A stretch of 64,000 nucleotides of DNA from Corynebacterium sp. 21KM1197 (GTDB taxonomy: Bacteria > Actinomycetota > Actinomycetes > Mycobacteriales > Mycobacteriaceae), in NCBI RefSeq assembly GCF_033783015.1, contig NZ_CP123907.1:248001-312000 (forward strand). Reading direction: 5' to 3'. Numbering within the stretch: the stretch's first letter is position 1; each line of letters begins with the position of its first letter. Positions 26,819 through 36,455 of this stretch are shown piece by piece. Position numbers and translations under genes: made by a program. Below the pieces are notes generated by a model. It was not told the origin of the DNA and ran no database searches. It saw nothing but the letters and a program-made list of their open reading frames with translations.

Positions 26819-27889
26819 ATGAGTTCACCCGCACGCCGCTTACTGCACGCCGCCCCGCTTCTCGACGCCGCCGCAGGCCGCACCCCCACCCGCACCCCGG
26901 TGTGGTTCATGCGCCAGGCCGGGCGCTCCCTCCCGGAATACCGCAAGGTGCGCGAGGGCATAGCGATGCTGGATTCCTGCTTCATGCCGGAACTCCTCGC
27001 GGAGATCACCTTGCAGCCGGTGCGACGGCACGATGTGGACGCTGCCATTCTCTTCTCCGATATTGTGGTGCCGCTCAAGGCCGCCGGGGTGGGGGTGGAC
27101 ATCGTGGCCGGGCGGGGCCCGGTGATGGAGCACCCCGTGCGCAGCCGCGCGGACGTGGAGGCGCTACCGCCCCTGGAGGCCCCGGTGCCGGGGTTGAGCG
27201 AGGGAATCGCGGGCGTGCTGGAGGAGTTGCGCGCGGATCAGGTGCTCATTGGCTTTGCCGGAGCCCCCTTTACCCTGGCCAGTTACCTGATCGAGGGCGG
27301 CCCCTCCAAGGCCCACCAGCGCACCAAGGCGCTCATGCACACGGAGCCGGAGACCTGGCACCTCCTCATGGATCGCCTGGCCGATACCGTGGTGGCCTTC
27401 CTGCGCCAGCAGATCGAGGCGGGCATTGACATGCTCCAACTCTTCGATTCTTGGGCTGGCTACCTCAGCCAGCGGGAATACCGGGAGTTTGTGCTGCCCT
27501 ATTCCACCCGCATCTTCTCCGAGGTGGCCCAGGCGGGGATTCCCCGGATTCACTTTGGGGTGACCACCGGGGAGTTGCTGGGCGATATGGCCCTGGCCGG
27601 GCCGGACGTGATGGGGGTGGACTGGCGCGTGCCCCTGGATACCGCCGCCGAGCGTATCCACGCCGTCGCCGGGCCCAAGGTACTTCAAGGCAACCTCGAT
27701 CCCGCCATGCTCTTTAACGGCGAGGAGGTACTGCGCGCCGAGGTGCGCCGCGTGAAGGAGGAGGCGCGCCGGGCGGTGGCGGCGGGGCATGCTACCGGAC
27801 ACATCTTCAACCTGGGCCACGGGGTGCTGCCGGATACCCCGGCGGAGGCGATCACCAAGGCCGTGGCCCTGATCCACGAGGAGGCTTAA
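26819..27889 (+). CDS. hemE: uroporphyrinogen decarboxylase HemE
   Basis: HemE decarboxylates uroporphyrinogen III to coproporphyrinogen III. The 356 residues include the N-terminal signature VWFMRQAGRSLPEYR, FSDIVVPLKAAG with the catalytic Asp, IGFAGAPFTLASYLIEGG, DSWAGYLS, GVDWRVPLD and the C-terminal GHGVLPDTP. The start lies just after the ATPase homologue; GGGGGC precedes the ATG. It is five bases upstream of hemY. Confidence 0.95.
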   Translation: MSSPARRLLHAAPLLDAAAGRTPTRTPVWFMRQAGRSLPEYRKVREGIAMLDSCFMPELLAEITLQPVRRHDVDAAILFSDIVVPLKAAGVGVDIVAGRGPVMEHPVRSRADVEALPPLEAPVPGLSEGIAGVLEELRADQVLIGFAGAPFTLASYLIEGGPSKAHQRTKALMHTEPETWHLLMDRLADTVVAFLRQQIEAGIDMLQLFDSWAGYLSQREYREFVLPYSTRIFSEVAQAGIPRIHFGVTTGELLGDMALAGPDVMGVDWRVPLDTAAERIHAVAGPKVLQGNLDPAMLFNGEEVLRAEVRRVKEEARRAVAAGHATGHIFNLGHGVLPDTPAEAITKAVALIHEEA

Positions 27890-27894
27890 CACTC

Positions 27895-29286
27895 ATGCGC
27901 TACGCCATCATCGGGGCCGGTCTGGCCGGACTGACCTGCGCCTACGAGATCACCCGCCAAGATCCCCAGGCCGCCGTGGAGGTCTACGAGGCCGCCGACC
28001 GCATCGGCGGCAAACTTCTCACCGTGCCCTTTGAAACCGGCCCGGTGGACATGGGCGCGGAGGCCTTTGTGGCCCGGGACGCTGCCGCCGTGGAGTTCTT
28101 TCAGGAACTGGGACTGGGCGAGCACCTGGTGTACCCCTCTGCCCTGCGCTCCCTGCTCTACACGGGTGGCGCGAGCGTGGAATTGCCCCGCGATACCCTC
28201 ATGGGCATTCCGGCCACCAGCGCCGCCGTGGCGCACCTGGTGGGCGAGGAGACGGCGCGGCGTATCGACGCCGAGGCTACCGCACCCGCCATCGCCTGGG
28301 AGCCGGGCGCGGAGGTGAGCGTGGGCGCCCTGGTGCGCGAGCGCTACGGGGACGAGGTGGCCGATCGCTGCGTGTCCGCGCTGCTCGGCGGGGTGTATTC
28401 CTGCGCGGCCGATGACCTCGGGCTGCGGGCCACCATTCCGGCCCTGGCCGAGGCGATGGATGATCTGGCGTGCGCGGGAACCCCGGTGACGCTCTCCGGG
28501 GCGGTGGCGGCGGTATTGGAGCGCCGCCCCGGCGGCACGCTGGACAAGCCCGTCTTTGCCACCTTTGCGGGCGGCTACGCGGAACTCTACGAGGCCCTGG
28601 CACAGCGCTGCGCGGAGCGGGGCGCACAGATTTACGTGGATGCCTTTGTGGCCGGGCTCGGCCGCAGCGGGCCGGGATTCAACCTCAAGGGCGCGGGCGA
28701 GGGCACCTATGACCGCGTGGTGCTGGCCACCCCCGCCCCCACCACGGCGCTCCTGCTTAATGGCGTGGCCCCGCAGGCCTCGGCGGCGCTGCGCGGGGTG
28801 CGCCTGGCCAGCAGCGCGGTGGTGGGCATGAGGTTCGATTCCGCCGAGGGCCTGCCGGAGAACTCCGGGGTGCTCGTGGCGGCTGATGAACCTGGTATTC
28901 GGGTTAAGGCGTTCACCTTGTCCTCGAAGAAGTGGCCGCACCTGGACGCGCGCGGTGGCGCGGTGGTGCGCGCCAGCTTTGGCCGCCTGGGGCAGGATGA
29001 TCTGGTGCGTGCCGAGGAGGATGATCTGGTGGATTATGCCCTCGATGACTTGCAGAAGATCACCGGCTTCGATGGCCGTGCGGCGGGCCTGAGCGAGATC
29101 TTTGTGCAGCGGTGGTTTGGTGGGCTGCCCTGCTATGGGCCGGAGCACTTGGACACGGTGGCGCGGGTGCGCGCCGCGCTGGCGGAGGTGCCGGGCGTGG
29201 ACGTGACCGGGGCCTGGGTCGGGGGAGTGGGGGTACCGGCGGTGCTGCGCGACGCCCGAGCGGCGGGGGAGCGGGTGAGCGAGTAG
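27895..29286 (+). CDS. hemY: coproporphyrinogen III oxidase / protoporphyrinogen oxidase-type FAD enzyme
   Basis: The 463-residue flavoprotein starts with the dinucleotide loop YAIIGAGLAGLTCAYEI and contains EAADRIGGKLLT, FETGPVDMGAEAF, VSALLGGVYS and the C-terminal FAD motif VTGAWVGGVGVPAVLRDA. In Actinobacteria this family oxidises coproporphyrinogen III to coproporphyrin III in the coproporphyrin-dependent haem pathway. It is directly downstream of hemE. In relatives hemL follows; here about 12.7 kb of other genes come first. Confidence 0.92.
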   Translation: MRYAIIGAGLAGLTCAYEITRQDPQAAVEVYEAADRIGGKLLTVPFETGPVDMGAEAFVARDAAAVEFFQELGLGEHLVYPSALRSLLYTGGASVELPRDTLMGIPATSAAVAHLVGEETARRIDAEATAPAIAWEPGAEVSVGALVRERYGDEVADRCVSALLGGVYSCAADDLGLRATIPALAEAMDDLACAGTPVTLSGAVAAVLERRPGGTLDKPVFATFAGGYAELYEALAQRCAERGAQIYVDAFVAGLGRSGPGFNLKGAGEGTYDRVVLATPAPTTALLLNGVAPQASAALRGVRLASSAVVGMRFDSAEGLPENSGVLVAADEPGIRVKAFTLSSKKWPHLDARGGAVVRASFGRLGQDDLVRAEEDDLVDYALDDLQKITGFDGRAAGLSEIFVQRWFGGLPCYGPEHLDTVARVRAALAEVPGVDVTGAWVGGVGVPAVLRDARAAGERVSE

Positions 29287-29296
29287 GGGGAGATGG

Positions 29297-29332
29297 GTAA
29301 GTAAGTGTGTATGTAAGTAGGTAAGTAAGTGG
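29297..29332. repeat. GTAA/AAGT tetranucleotide microsatellite
   Basis: Imperfect repeats of AAGT (GTAAGTAAGTGTGTATGTAA and onwards) begin eleven bases after the hemY stop. The tract marks the left junction of the accessory block and could vary in length between strains. Confidence 0.7.
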
Positions 29333-29520
29333 TTTGCCGCAGAGGGGAGAGGGAACCGCATGAGCAGTATGGCTATGACCACGGAGGAACTGCTTATTCG
29401 TGCGCGTTCTTCGCGGGCGGAGGCCACGTGAGCGGGGTCTGAGCCGGGGTACCTCCCATCGCCACTGTGGGCCTACATATAGCATCGTTTTATCTCGTAG
29501 GGGATAAAAGTGCTCAACTC
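29333..29520. other. non-coding junction between hemY and decayed hicA
   Basis: The 188 bases hold only a 23-codon frame (29360-29431, with AGGGAACCGC upstream) that resembles nothing I know and may be a gene fragment. Confidence 0.4.
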
Positions 29521-29786
29521 ATGGAACGCGTGAAGAATGCTTCGGCGGACATGGCGTTTCGGGACGTGCAGAAGGTATGCGATTACTTTTTGAGGCTCGC
29601 CCTTCAAGGGGTACATCGCACCGTTCGTATAAGACATTATGGCTGGGAGATCCTCGTGTGAATATTCAAAATCATCACGGGAAGGCTAAGGCGCATCAGG
29701 TTCGTCAAGTTATTCAAGCGGTAGATCGTCTGGAAAATATCGGATTAAGGTGCGTCAGTGAAAGGGCGGACGATCATGGATGCTGA
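29521..29786 (+). pseudogene. hicA: hicA toxin remnant (frameshifted)
   Basis: The first part (MAFRDVQKVCDYF) and the second part (GTSHRSYKTLWLGDPRVNIQ and GKAKAHQVRQVIQAVDRLE) together match a HicA double-stranded-RNA-binding mRNA interferase with the catalytic-type GTSH motif. They are in different frames; the switch lies at the T5 run near 29585-29590. An intact HicA would be about 85 residues. The gene overlaps the start of hicB, as in working hicAB pairs. I conclude it is inactive. Confidence 0.75.
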
Positions 29787-30114
29787 GAAGTACATGTACC
29801 AAGTGACCTGGTCGGGGGGATGGGGAATATGTGGCTACCGCCTTAGAGTTTTCCTCCTTGTCGTGGCTCGCGCCCCGGCGGCGAGAAGCGGAGGATGGGT
29901 TGGTGGCCCTCGTCGAGGAAGTGCTCGCTGATATGGAGGGGCAGTGTTGCAGCGACCCCCTGAACCCACGGGGCAACGGTCTTATTCGGGAAAGTTTCAG
30001 GTGCGAACCTCGCGCCTTGTTCATCGCAATTTGGTGATGGAGGCCGCTAGTGAGGGTATTTCCCTGAATGTTCTGGTGAATAAGAAGCTCATGCGTAGTT
30101 GGCGTGCCGTGTGA
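29776..30114 (+). pseudogene. hicB: hicB antitoxin remnant (multiple frameshifts)
   Basis: Three collinear fragments in different frames rebuild a HicB: MDAEKYMYQVTWS; then ALEFSSLSWLAPRRREAEDG and LVALVEEVLADME; then GKFQVRTSRLVHRNLVMEAA and SEGISLNVLVNKKL, the last being the ribbon-helix-helix or HTH DNA-binding part. Shifts fall near 29818 (G-run) and near 29990. Loss of both toxin and antitoxin shows the locus is dead. Confidence 0.75.
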
Positions 30115-30325
30115 GGCGAATAGCAGCGTGAGGGGGCAATCTCCGAGAGAAAGCGTCGCGGGGTGTGGGGGAGATGTGCGTTCTGTGGGGTATGGCCTAG
30201 ATATTTGCTCTAAGGATCGGCCACTTTCGGGGGTGGGGGCGCGAACTGAAGGGGAATAAATACTTTTCTTATCTAATTATTGTGCCCCCGAACGTGCCGC
30301 GCGGCGGAGGGGTGTATCCTACATT
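30115..30325. other. upstream region of urease operon
   Basis: There is no gene here. An AT-rich block (30258-30285) lies about 70-95 bases before ureA in otherwise GC-rich DNA. The stretch should contain the urease promoter; TACATT (30320-30325) is a possible -10 next to the AmtR-like box. Confidence 0.4.
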
Positions 30326-30339
30326 CTATCGCTGTATAG
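30326..30339. promoter_or_regulatory. AmtR-like operator upstream of ureA
   Basis: CTAT-N6-ATAG (CTATCGCTGTATAG), flanked by ATT on the left and AAAA on the right, fits the AmtR consensus of C. glutamicum (tttCTATN6AtAGat/aA). It ends 14 bases before the ureA ATG and overlaps the likely promoter, so AmtR would repress urease under nitrogen surplus. In C. glutamicum the urease operon is a known AmtR target. Confidence 0.75.
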
Positions 30340-30353
30340 AAAAGGGGAGAGGT

Positions 30354-30656
30354 ATGCACCTACAACCTCGTGAGCAGGAAAAACTCCTGATCGTGGTGGC
30401 CGCGGACCTGGCCAGGAGGCGTCAGGCCCGGGGATTGAAGCTGAACTATCCCGAGGCCGTGGCCATCATCACCTATGAGTTGATGGAGGGAGCGCGCGAT
30501 GGGCGCACGGTGGCGGACCTGATGAGTTGGGGCACCACCATCCTGAAGGCCGAGGATGTCTTAGAGGGGGTGCCCCAGATGATCGAGGACGTTCAGGTGG
30601 AGGCCACCTTCCCCGATGGCACCAAGCTCGTCACCGTCCACCACCCCATCCGATAG
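30354..30656 (+). CDS. ureA: urease subunit gamma
   Basis: UreA is the smallest structural subunit of nickel urease. The 100 residues start [20 protein letters not shown] and contain [21 protein letters not shown] and [18 protein letters not shown], all typical. GGGGAGAG lies just before the ATG. It heads a seven-gene tightly packed operon (ureABCEFGD) with transporters behind it. Confidence 0.96.
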   Translation: MHLQPREQEKLLIVVAADLARRRQARGLKLNYPEAVAIITYELMEGARDGRTVADLMSWGTTILKAEDVLEGVPQMIEDVQVEATFPDGTKLVTVHHPIR

Positions 30657-30668
30657 GAGGCGTCCCCG

Positions 30669-30992
30669 ATGATTCCCGGAGAATACGTGCTGGTCACCGA
30701 GCCGCTGATGTACAACAAGGGCAGCCGGGCGATCCGCATAGAGGTGACCAATACCGGCGATCGCCCGGTGCAGGTGGGCTCGCACTATCACTTCGCGGAG
30801 GCCAACCCCGCGCTGGTCTTTGATCGCGCGGCGGCCACGGGGCGTCGCCTGGATATTCCGGCGGGCACCGCCATGCGCCTGGAACCGGGGGATACCACCA
30901 CGGTGGCGCTCATCGAGTTGGGAGGGCGTCGAATAGCACGCGGCTTCCGCAACATGTTCAACGGCCCGGTGGACAAGGGGGAACGAGCATGA
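30669..30992 (+). CDS. ureB: urease subunit beta
   Basis: The 107-residue UreB begins [18 protein letters not shown] and contains [37 protein letters not shown] and the terminal [16 protein letters not shown] lies about ten bases before the ATG. Its last four bases overlap the ureC start (ATGA), ensuring balanced subunit synthesis. Confidence 0.96.
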   Translation: MIPGEYVLVTEPLMYNKGSRAIRIEVTNTGDRPVQVGSHYHFAEANPALVFDRAAATGRRLDIPAGTAMRLEPGDTTTVALIELGGRRIARGFRNMFNGPVDKGERA

Positions 30993-32716
30993 GTTTTGAA
31001 ATGAGCAGGGCACAGCACGCCGCGCTGTACGGCCCCACGGTGGGGGACATGGTGCGCCTGGGAGATACCGAGTTGTTCGCCCGCGTGGAGCGGGATCTCA
31101 CCGCCGATGGTGAGGAGGCCGTGTTTGGCGGCGGGAAGATGATCCGCGTGGGCATGGGCCAAAACGGCGAGCACCGCCGCGAGGAGGACCCGGACATGCC
31201 CGACCTGGTAATCACGAACGCCCTGGTGGTGGACCATACCGGCGTGTATAAGGCGGACGTGGCGGTGCGCGATGGGCACATCTGCGGGATCGGGCACTCG
31301 GGCAACCCGGACATGATGGACGATGTGACCATTCCCATCGGGGTGTCCACGGACGTGATCGCGGGGGAGGGGAAGATCCTCACCGCCGGGGGCATTGATA
31401 CCCACATTCACTTCATTAGCCCCGATCAGATCGAAACGGCCCTGACCTCCGGGATCACCACCATGATCGGCGGCGGCACCGGCCCCTCGGAGTCCTCCAA
31501 GGCCACCACGATCACCCCCGGCCCGTGGAATATCCACGCCATGTTGCGCTCCCTTGATGGCCTCCCCATGAACTTCGGCCTGCTGGGCAAGGGGCACGCC
31601 ACGCACACCCGCGCCCTGGCCGAGCAGATCGAGGCCGGGGCCATCGGCCTGAAAGTCCACGAGGACTGGGGCGCCACCCCCGCCACCATCGACCTCGCGC
31701 TGCGGGTGGCGGATGAATACGACATCCAGGTTGCCATTCACACCGATACCCTCAACGAGGCGGGTTTTGTGGAGTCCACCAAGGCGGCTATCGACGGCCG
31801 CGTGATCCACACCTTCCACACCGAGGGCGCGGGCGGCGGGCACGCCCCGGACATCATCACTCTGGCCGGGGAACCCAACGTGCTCCCGGCCTCCACCAAC
31901 CCCACCCTGCCGTACACCCAGAACACGGCGGAGGAACACCTGGACATGCTCATGGTCTGCCACCACCTGCGCCCGGATCTGCCGGAGGACGTGGCCTTTG
32001 CGGACTCGCGCATTCGCACGGAGACCATCGCGGCGGAGGACGTCCTGCACGATATGGGCGTGTTCTCCATCACCTCCTCGGACTCGCAGGCGATGGGCCG
32101 GGTGGGGGAGACGATCCTGCGCACCTGGCAGGTGGCCGATTCCATGAAGCGCCAGCGCGGCCGCCTCCCGGAGGACGAGGCCTCCGGGGAGCCGGGTGAT
32201 AACGTGCGGATTCGCCGCTACGTGGCTAAATACACCATCAATCCGGCCCTGGCCCACGGGATCGCGGATTCCGTGGGCTCGGTGGAGGTAGGCAAGTTTG
32301 CCGATCTGGTGCTGTGGGAACCCAAGTTCTTTGGGGCCAAGCCGGACGCGATTATCAAGGGCGGGCAGATCGTGAGCAGCGTGGTGGGTGACCCCAACGC
32401 CTCCATTCCCACCCCGCAGCCCGCGCTGTACCGCTACGCCTTTGGCGGCTACGGCACAGCCCCACAGCAGAACTCCCTCACTTTTCTTTCCCAGGCCGCC
32501 GTGGCGGCCGGGGTGCCGCAGCGGGTGGGACTGCGCAAGCAGATCCGCGCCTGCTCGGGTATCCGCACCCTGAGCAAGAAGGATCTCAAACTCAACGGCG
32601 CCACTCCACACCTGAGCGTGGACCCGGAAACCTACGAGGTCCGCGTGAATGGGGAACTCATCACCAGTACACCCGCGCAGCGCCTTCCCCTGGCGCAGCG
32701 TTACTTTCTCTTCTAA
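30989..32716 (+). CDS. ureC: urease subunit alpha (catalytic)
   Basis: UreC hydrolyses urea to ammonia and carbamate at a dinickel site. The 575 residues include all ligands: GGIDTHIHF (two His), GLKVHEDWG with the carbamylated Lys, AIHTDTLNE (His), [16 protein letters not shown] (His), and SSDSQAMGR (Asp), plus the mobile-flap Cys-His in [20 protein letters not shown]. Length is normal for the family. It shares an overlap with ureB. Confidence 0.97.
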   Translation: MSFEMSRAQHAALYGPTVGDMVRLGDTELFARVERDLTADGEEAVFGGGKMIRVGMGQNGEHRREEDPDMPDLVITNALVVDHTGVYKADVAVRDGHICGIGHSGNPDMMDDVTIPIGVSTDVIAGEGKILTAGGIDTHIHFISPDQIETALTSGITTMIGGGTGPSESSKATTITPGPWNIHAMLRSLDGLPMNFGLLGKGHATHTRALAEQIEAGAIGLKVHEDWGATPATIDLALRVADEYDIQVAIHTDTLNEAGFVESTKAAIDGRVIHTFHTEGAGGGHAPDIITLAGEPNVLPASTNPTLPYTQNTAEEHLDMLMVCHHLRPDLPEDVAFADSRIRTETIAAEDVLHDMGVFSITSSDSQAMGRVGETILRTWQVADSMKRQRGRLPEDEASGEPGDNVRIRRYVAKYTINPALAHGIADSVGSVEVGKFADLVLWEPKFFGAKPDAIIKGGQIVSSVVGDPNASIPTPQPALYRYAFGGYGTAPQQNSLTFLSQAAVAAGVPQRVGLRKQIRACSGIRTLSKKDLKLNGATPHLSVDPETYEVRVNGELITSTPAQRLPLAQRYFLF

Positions 32717-32725
32717 GGAGCAGCG

Positions 32726-33181
32726 ATGATTATTACCGCCATCGTGGGCAACCTCCGGGACAACCCGGATCTGATTCCCTCGGAGGATCACCGGGAGATC
32801 GTGTGGCTCGACGATCAAGCCCGCACCAAGCGCACCCAGCGGCTCACCACCGATCACGGCACCGAGGTGGGGCTGCGCCTGCCGGCGGGGCACCCCGACC
32901 TGCGCGACGGCGACGTGCTGCTGTGTGGTGGGGGACAGGCGATCGTCGTGAAGGCCCGGCCCAGCGACGTCCTGGTGATCGCCCCGCGCAGTATTCACGA
33001 GATGGGCGTGGTGGCGCACTCTCTGGGCAACCGGCACCTGCCCGCGCAGTTCGATGAGGAGCGGATGGTGGTGCAGTGGGATTCCACGGTGGTGGACTTC
33101 TTGGAGCACCACCGGGTGCCCTATCGCCGCGAGGAGCGCGTCATGCCCGTGCCGTTCCGCCACGCTGAGCACACCCACTGA
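32726..33181 (+). CDS. ureE: urease accessory protein UreE (nickel chaperone)
   Basis: UreE delivers nickel to the urease apoprotein complex. The 151 residues have the N-terminal peptide-binding domain and a C-terminal nickel-binding domain (MGVVAHSLGNRHLPAQF), with a short His-containing tail (RHAEHTH) in place of the long poly-His of some species. AAGGAG precedes the ATG. Its TGA overlaps the ureF ATG by one base. Confidence 0.93.
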   Translation: MIITAIVGNLRDNPDLIPSEDHREIVWLDDQARTKRTQRLTTDHGTEVGLRLPAGHPDLRDGDVLLCGGGQAIVVKARPSDVLVIAPRSIHEMGVVAHSLGNRHLPAQFDEERMVVQWDSTVVDFLEHHRVPYRREERVMPVPFRHAEHTH

Positions 33182-33864
33182 TGGTGAGTCTGCACGCCCG
33201 CCTGGCGCTCATGCAGCTGGCGGACTCCGCCCTACCCACCGGCGCGTTTAGCCACTCGCTTGGGTTCGAGGGATACATGGACGCCGGAGTGATCTCCGGC
33301 CCGGAGGAGTTCGCCGCCTGGTTGGAGATGTTCGTGCGCGCCCAGTTGGCCTCCACCGAGGCCGTGATCGTGCGCGAGGCCTACCGGGCGCGCAGCCAGG
33401 AAGAGGTGCGCGACCTCGATGACCTCGCCACCGCAGCCGCGTTGCCCGCCGAGGTGCGCCGCGCCGGGATCACCATGGGCACGCGCCTGCTCAACATCGC
33501 GGAGCAATCCGACGCCGGGGAATGGCTCACGCCCTATGCCCGGGCGGTGCGGGAGGGCGAGGCCTACGGGCACCAGTCCGTGACCTGGGGCCTGCTGTGC
33601 CGCCAACTGGGAATCCCCGAGGACGAGGCGGTGGCCGCCCACCTGCATGCCACGGTGATCTCGCTGACCCAAAACGCCGTGCGCGGGGTGCCGCTGGGGC
33701 AGGACGCCGGGCAGCGGATCATCGCGCGGGCGCGCGCGTGGGTGGAAAGCGCCACCGAGGACTCCGCCCGGTGGGGCCGCGAGGACATCGGGGCCATGCC
33801 GCCGGGGCTGGAGATCGCCCAGATGAGGCACGAGGTTCAGCGCGCTCGCATGTTTATGAGTTGA
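33181..33864 (+). CDS. ureF: urease accessory protein UreF
   Basis: UreF gates GTP hydrolysis by UreG in the activation complex. The 227 residues are all-helical with the family motif [20 protein letters not shown] near the start, [11 protein letters not shown] and [14 protein letters not shown]. It starts on the last base of ureE. Confidence 0.93.
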   Translation: MVSLHARLALMQLADSALPTGAFSHSLGFEGYMDAGVISGPEEFAAWLEMFVRAQLASTEAVIVREAYRARSQEEVRDLDDLATAAALPAEVRRAGITMGTRLLNIAEQSDAGEWLTPYARAVREGEAYGHQSVTWGLLCRQLGIPEDEAVAAHLHATVISLTQNAVRGVPLGQDAGQRIIARARAWVESATEDSARWGREDIGAMPPGLEIAQMRHEVQRARMFMS

Positions 33865-33902
33865 AGAATGGGCCTTACCGAGAGCAAATAAGGCGTAACA
33901 AC

Positions 33903-34532
33903 ATGGCAGAACATACCCAGAGCACCCCCGTGCGCATTGGCATCGGCGGCCCCGTGGGGGCGGGAAAGACGCAACTGGTGGAACGCCTCACCCGCGCCCT
34001 GGACGGGGAACTGTCCATGGCGGCGGTGACCAATGACATTTACACCATCGAGGACGCCAAGATCTTAGCCCGCAATAGCGTGCTGGCACCGGAGCGGATC
34101 GTGGGCATTGAGACCGGGGGCTGTCCGCACACCGCGATCCGCGAGGACCCCTCCATGAATGAAGCCGCCGTGCGGGCATTACAGGAGAAGTTCCCGGATC
34201 TGGACCTGGTGTTCATCGAGTCCGGCGGCGATAACCTCTCCGCCACCTTTTCCCCGGAGCTGGTGGACTTTTCCATATACATCATCGACGTGGCCCAGGG
34301 AGAGAAGATTCCGCGCAAGGCGGGCCAGGGCATGATCAAGTCCGATCTCTTCCTCATTAATAAGACCGACCTCGCCCCCTACGTGGGCGCGGACCTAGAC
34401 GTGATGGTGGCCGACGCCCGCGAGTTCCGCCGCGATAAGCCCTTTGCCCTGACCAACCTGCGCACCGACGAGGGCCTGAGCACTGTGATCGAGTGGATCA
34501 AGCGCGACGTGCTCATGCTGGACCTGCGGTAG
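33903..34532 (+). CDS. ureG: urease accessory GTPase UreG
   Basis: UreG is the SIMIBI GTPase that powers nickel insertion. The 209 residues contain the P-loop [22 protein letters not shown], the metal site [23 protein letters not shown] and the base-specificity motif NKTDLAPY. Upstream GAGAGCAAATAAGG carries a weak ribosome site. Confidence 0.96.
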   Translation: MAEHTQSTPVRIGIGGPVGAGKTQLVERLTRALDGELSMAAVTNDIYTIEDAKILARNSVLAPERIVGIETGGCPHTAIREDPSMNEAAVRALQEKFPDLDLVFIESGGDNLSATFSPELVDFSIYIIDVAQGEKIPRKAGQGMIKSDLFLINKTDLAPYVGADLDVMVADAREFRRDKPFALTNLRTDEGLSTVIEWIKRDVLMLDLR

Positions 34533-34587
34533 CGGACGGGCCAGTGGGTAACCAGTGGGCAACCAGGAAGAGGAGGCGGGAGCGGCC

Positions 34588-35448
34588 ATGACCCCCAGCA
34601 CGACCTATACCGGGGAACTGGACCTGGGCGTGGCCCTGCGCCCGGGGCCCGGCGGCGCGTCGCACAGCGTGGCCACCCACCAGTACCACCGAGGGGCGCT
34701 CAGCGTGCTGCGCCCGCACTACCTGGATGACTCCGGTCAGGCCATGTACACCGTGCTCAACCCCGGCGGGGGATTTTTGGGCGGGGATTCCTATCGCCTG
34801 GGGGTGCGGGTGGCGCAGGGGGCGTCGTTACTGCTGAGCAGCCAGTCCGCCACCAAGGTCTACCGCAGCCCCCAGGGGCCGGCCACCCAGGACATGCGGG
34901 TGCGCCTGGAGGAGGGCGCGGTGCTGGAATACGTGCCGGATCAATTGATCGTGTACCGCGAGGGACGCTACCGCCAGCGCGCCCTGGTGGACATGCACCC
35001 CGGTTCCTCCCTGCTGCTCACGGACATCGTGACCCCCGGCTGGGCACCCGATGGCTCCATCTTCGGGTGGCGGGAACTCAGCCTGCGCACCGAGGTGCGG
35101 TGCTCCGGGCGCAGGCTGGCCGTGGATCACCTGCGCCTGCTGCCCGGCGAGGGGGTGACCGGCCTGGGGCACATGGAGGGATACACCCACGCCGGAACCC
35201 TCATGGCGGTGGACGCGCGCCTCAACGACGAAGCCGTGGCGCAGATCGCCGCCCTGGTGCGCGCCGAGGAACACACACGCAGCGGCATGAGCCGGTTGCT
35301 GGAGGCACCGGGCCTCCCGGCCGGATTCGTGGTGCGCTCCCTGGCCCGCAACACCGGGCACCTGCGCGATCTTCACCTGGCCATCGCCGCGTGCCTGCGC
35401 GCCCACCTGCGTGGCCAGGGCCCGATTGAGATGCGGAAGTACCAGTGA
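34588..35448 (+). CDS. ureD: urease accessory protein UreD (UreH)
   Basis: UreD is the scaffold that binds apo-urease and carries nickel to the active site. The 286 residues show LRPHYLDDSGQAMYTVLNPG, GGFLGGDSY, QSATKVYRSP and EGAVLEYVPDQLIVYREGRY, all characteristic. ATG 34588 is preceded by GGAGGCGGGAG; an earlier in-frame GTG at 34555 is possible. It ends with an ATGA overlap with the urea transporter. Confidence 0.93.
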   Translation: MTPSTTYTGELDLGVALRPGPGGASHSVATHQYHRGALSVLRPHYLDDSGQAMYTVLNPGGGFLGGDSYRLGVRVAQGASLLLSSQSATKVYRSPQGPATQDMRVRLEEGAVLEYVPDQLIVYREGRYRQRALVDMHPGSSLLLTDIVTPGWAPDGSIFGWRELSLRTEVRCSGRRLAVDHLRLLPGEGVTGLGHMEGYTHAGTLMAVDARLNDEAVAQIAALVRAEEHTRSGMSRLLEAPGLPAGFVVRSLARNTGHLRDLHLAIAACLRAHLRGQGPIEMRKYQ

Positions 35449-36455
35449 TGAGCCTATTTTCTTCCCTCTCCCAGATATACCTCGTCTCCTCGTGGCGGGC
35501 GGGGGTGGTGATCGCCCTGGCCCTGGCGTTGTTCTCTCCGGCCCTAGCGGCCGGTGCCCTCACCGGAGCGGTGCTGGGCATCGCGTGCCACGTCGTTTTC
35601 TCCTGGTGGCGGCGGTGGAGCCCGCGCCTTACCGGTACGGCCCCCGCTGTCACGGCTATCGACGCTCCCTTCACCCAACGCGCCCGTTCCGGCCTCCTGG
35701 GTTATAACGGCGCGCTCATCGGCGCGCTGGTGCTCACCCGTTGCGAATGGACCATGGCCGCCCTGGTCTGGATGCTTCTGGGTGTGCTCGGTGCGGTGGC
35801 GGTGCAGGTGCCGCTGGAACGCTTCCTTGCGTGTTGTCCCGGTACGGCGGGATTGCCGGTGCTCACCGCCCCGTTCTGCGCGATGGGTACCGTCTTGTCC
35901 CTGACGCTACCCGCAGCGGTGGCTGCGCCGCCTGCGGGGGAGATGTCTCTGGGCTTCGCTCTCCTGGGAATCCCGGCCGCCTTTGCCCAGGTGAGCCTGG
36001 GTTCCGGGTGGCTTGTGGGGCTGTTGATCCTGGTGGCCCTGGCCAATGCTGTTCCCAGGACCGCCGCCTGGGGTACGGGCGCTGCGGCGCTGACCCTGCC
36101 GGTATTGTTCTGGATTCCCGTGGTGGACTTTGCCAGCGGGGCGTGGAGTTACTGCGCGGCTCTGGTGGGAATCGCCGTGGGGGCCACGTTCACCGGAGAA
36201 CCGGATAGGGCGGTGAATAGGGCGGCGGGCCCCGCTGCGACTTCTGCTGGAGGGAGCGTTGATCGGGGCGCTGACCGGAGTATGAGGGGCACGGGTGTGT
36301 GGCGTCACCGCGTGATTCCGGTCATGGCGGCGGTGGCTCTTGCCCTGCTGATACAGGCTGCGTTCCTATGGGCGGGGTGGCCGGTGCTCACGTGGCCCTT
36401 TGTGATCTCCACCTGGGCGGTGTTGATTGTGCAAGGATTACGCTATGGCCGATGA
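35445..36455 (+). CDS. urea transporter (UT family)
   Basis: The 336-residue protein has about ten hydrophobic segments and the UT-family signatures SGLLGYNGALIGALV and PGTAGLPVLTAPF, repeated in weaker form in the second half, as expected for the two-fold urea channel. A polar loop rich in Ala/Gly/Arg (about 247-285) interrupts the C-terminal half. It overlaps ureD (ATGA) and the next permease, so uptake and hydrolysis of urea are coexpressed. Confidence 0.88.
   Translation: MMSLFSSLSQIYLVSSWRAGVVIALALALFSPALAAGALTGAVLGIACHVVFSWWRRWSPRLTGTAPAVTAIDAPFTQRARSGLLGYNGALIGALVLTRCEWTMAALVWMLLGVLGAVAVQVPLERFLACCPGTAGLPVLTAPFCAMGTVLSLTLPAAVAAPPAGEMSLGFALLGIPAAFAQVSLGSGWLVGLLILVALANAVPRTAAWGTGAAALTLPVLFWIPVVDFASGAWSYCAALVGIAVGATFTGEPDRAVNRAAGPAATSAGGSVDRGADRSMRGTGVWRHRVIPVMAAVALALLIQAAFLWAGWPVLTWPFVISTWAVLIVQGLRYGR

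Noticed and set aside
30788..33178. 796-codon minus-strand open frame opposite ureB-ureC-ureE
   Set aside because: It is the antisense shadow of the urease genes, which are unmistakable on the plus strand.
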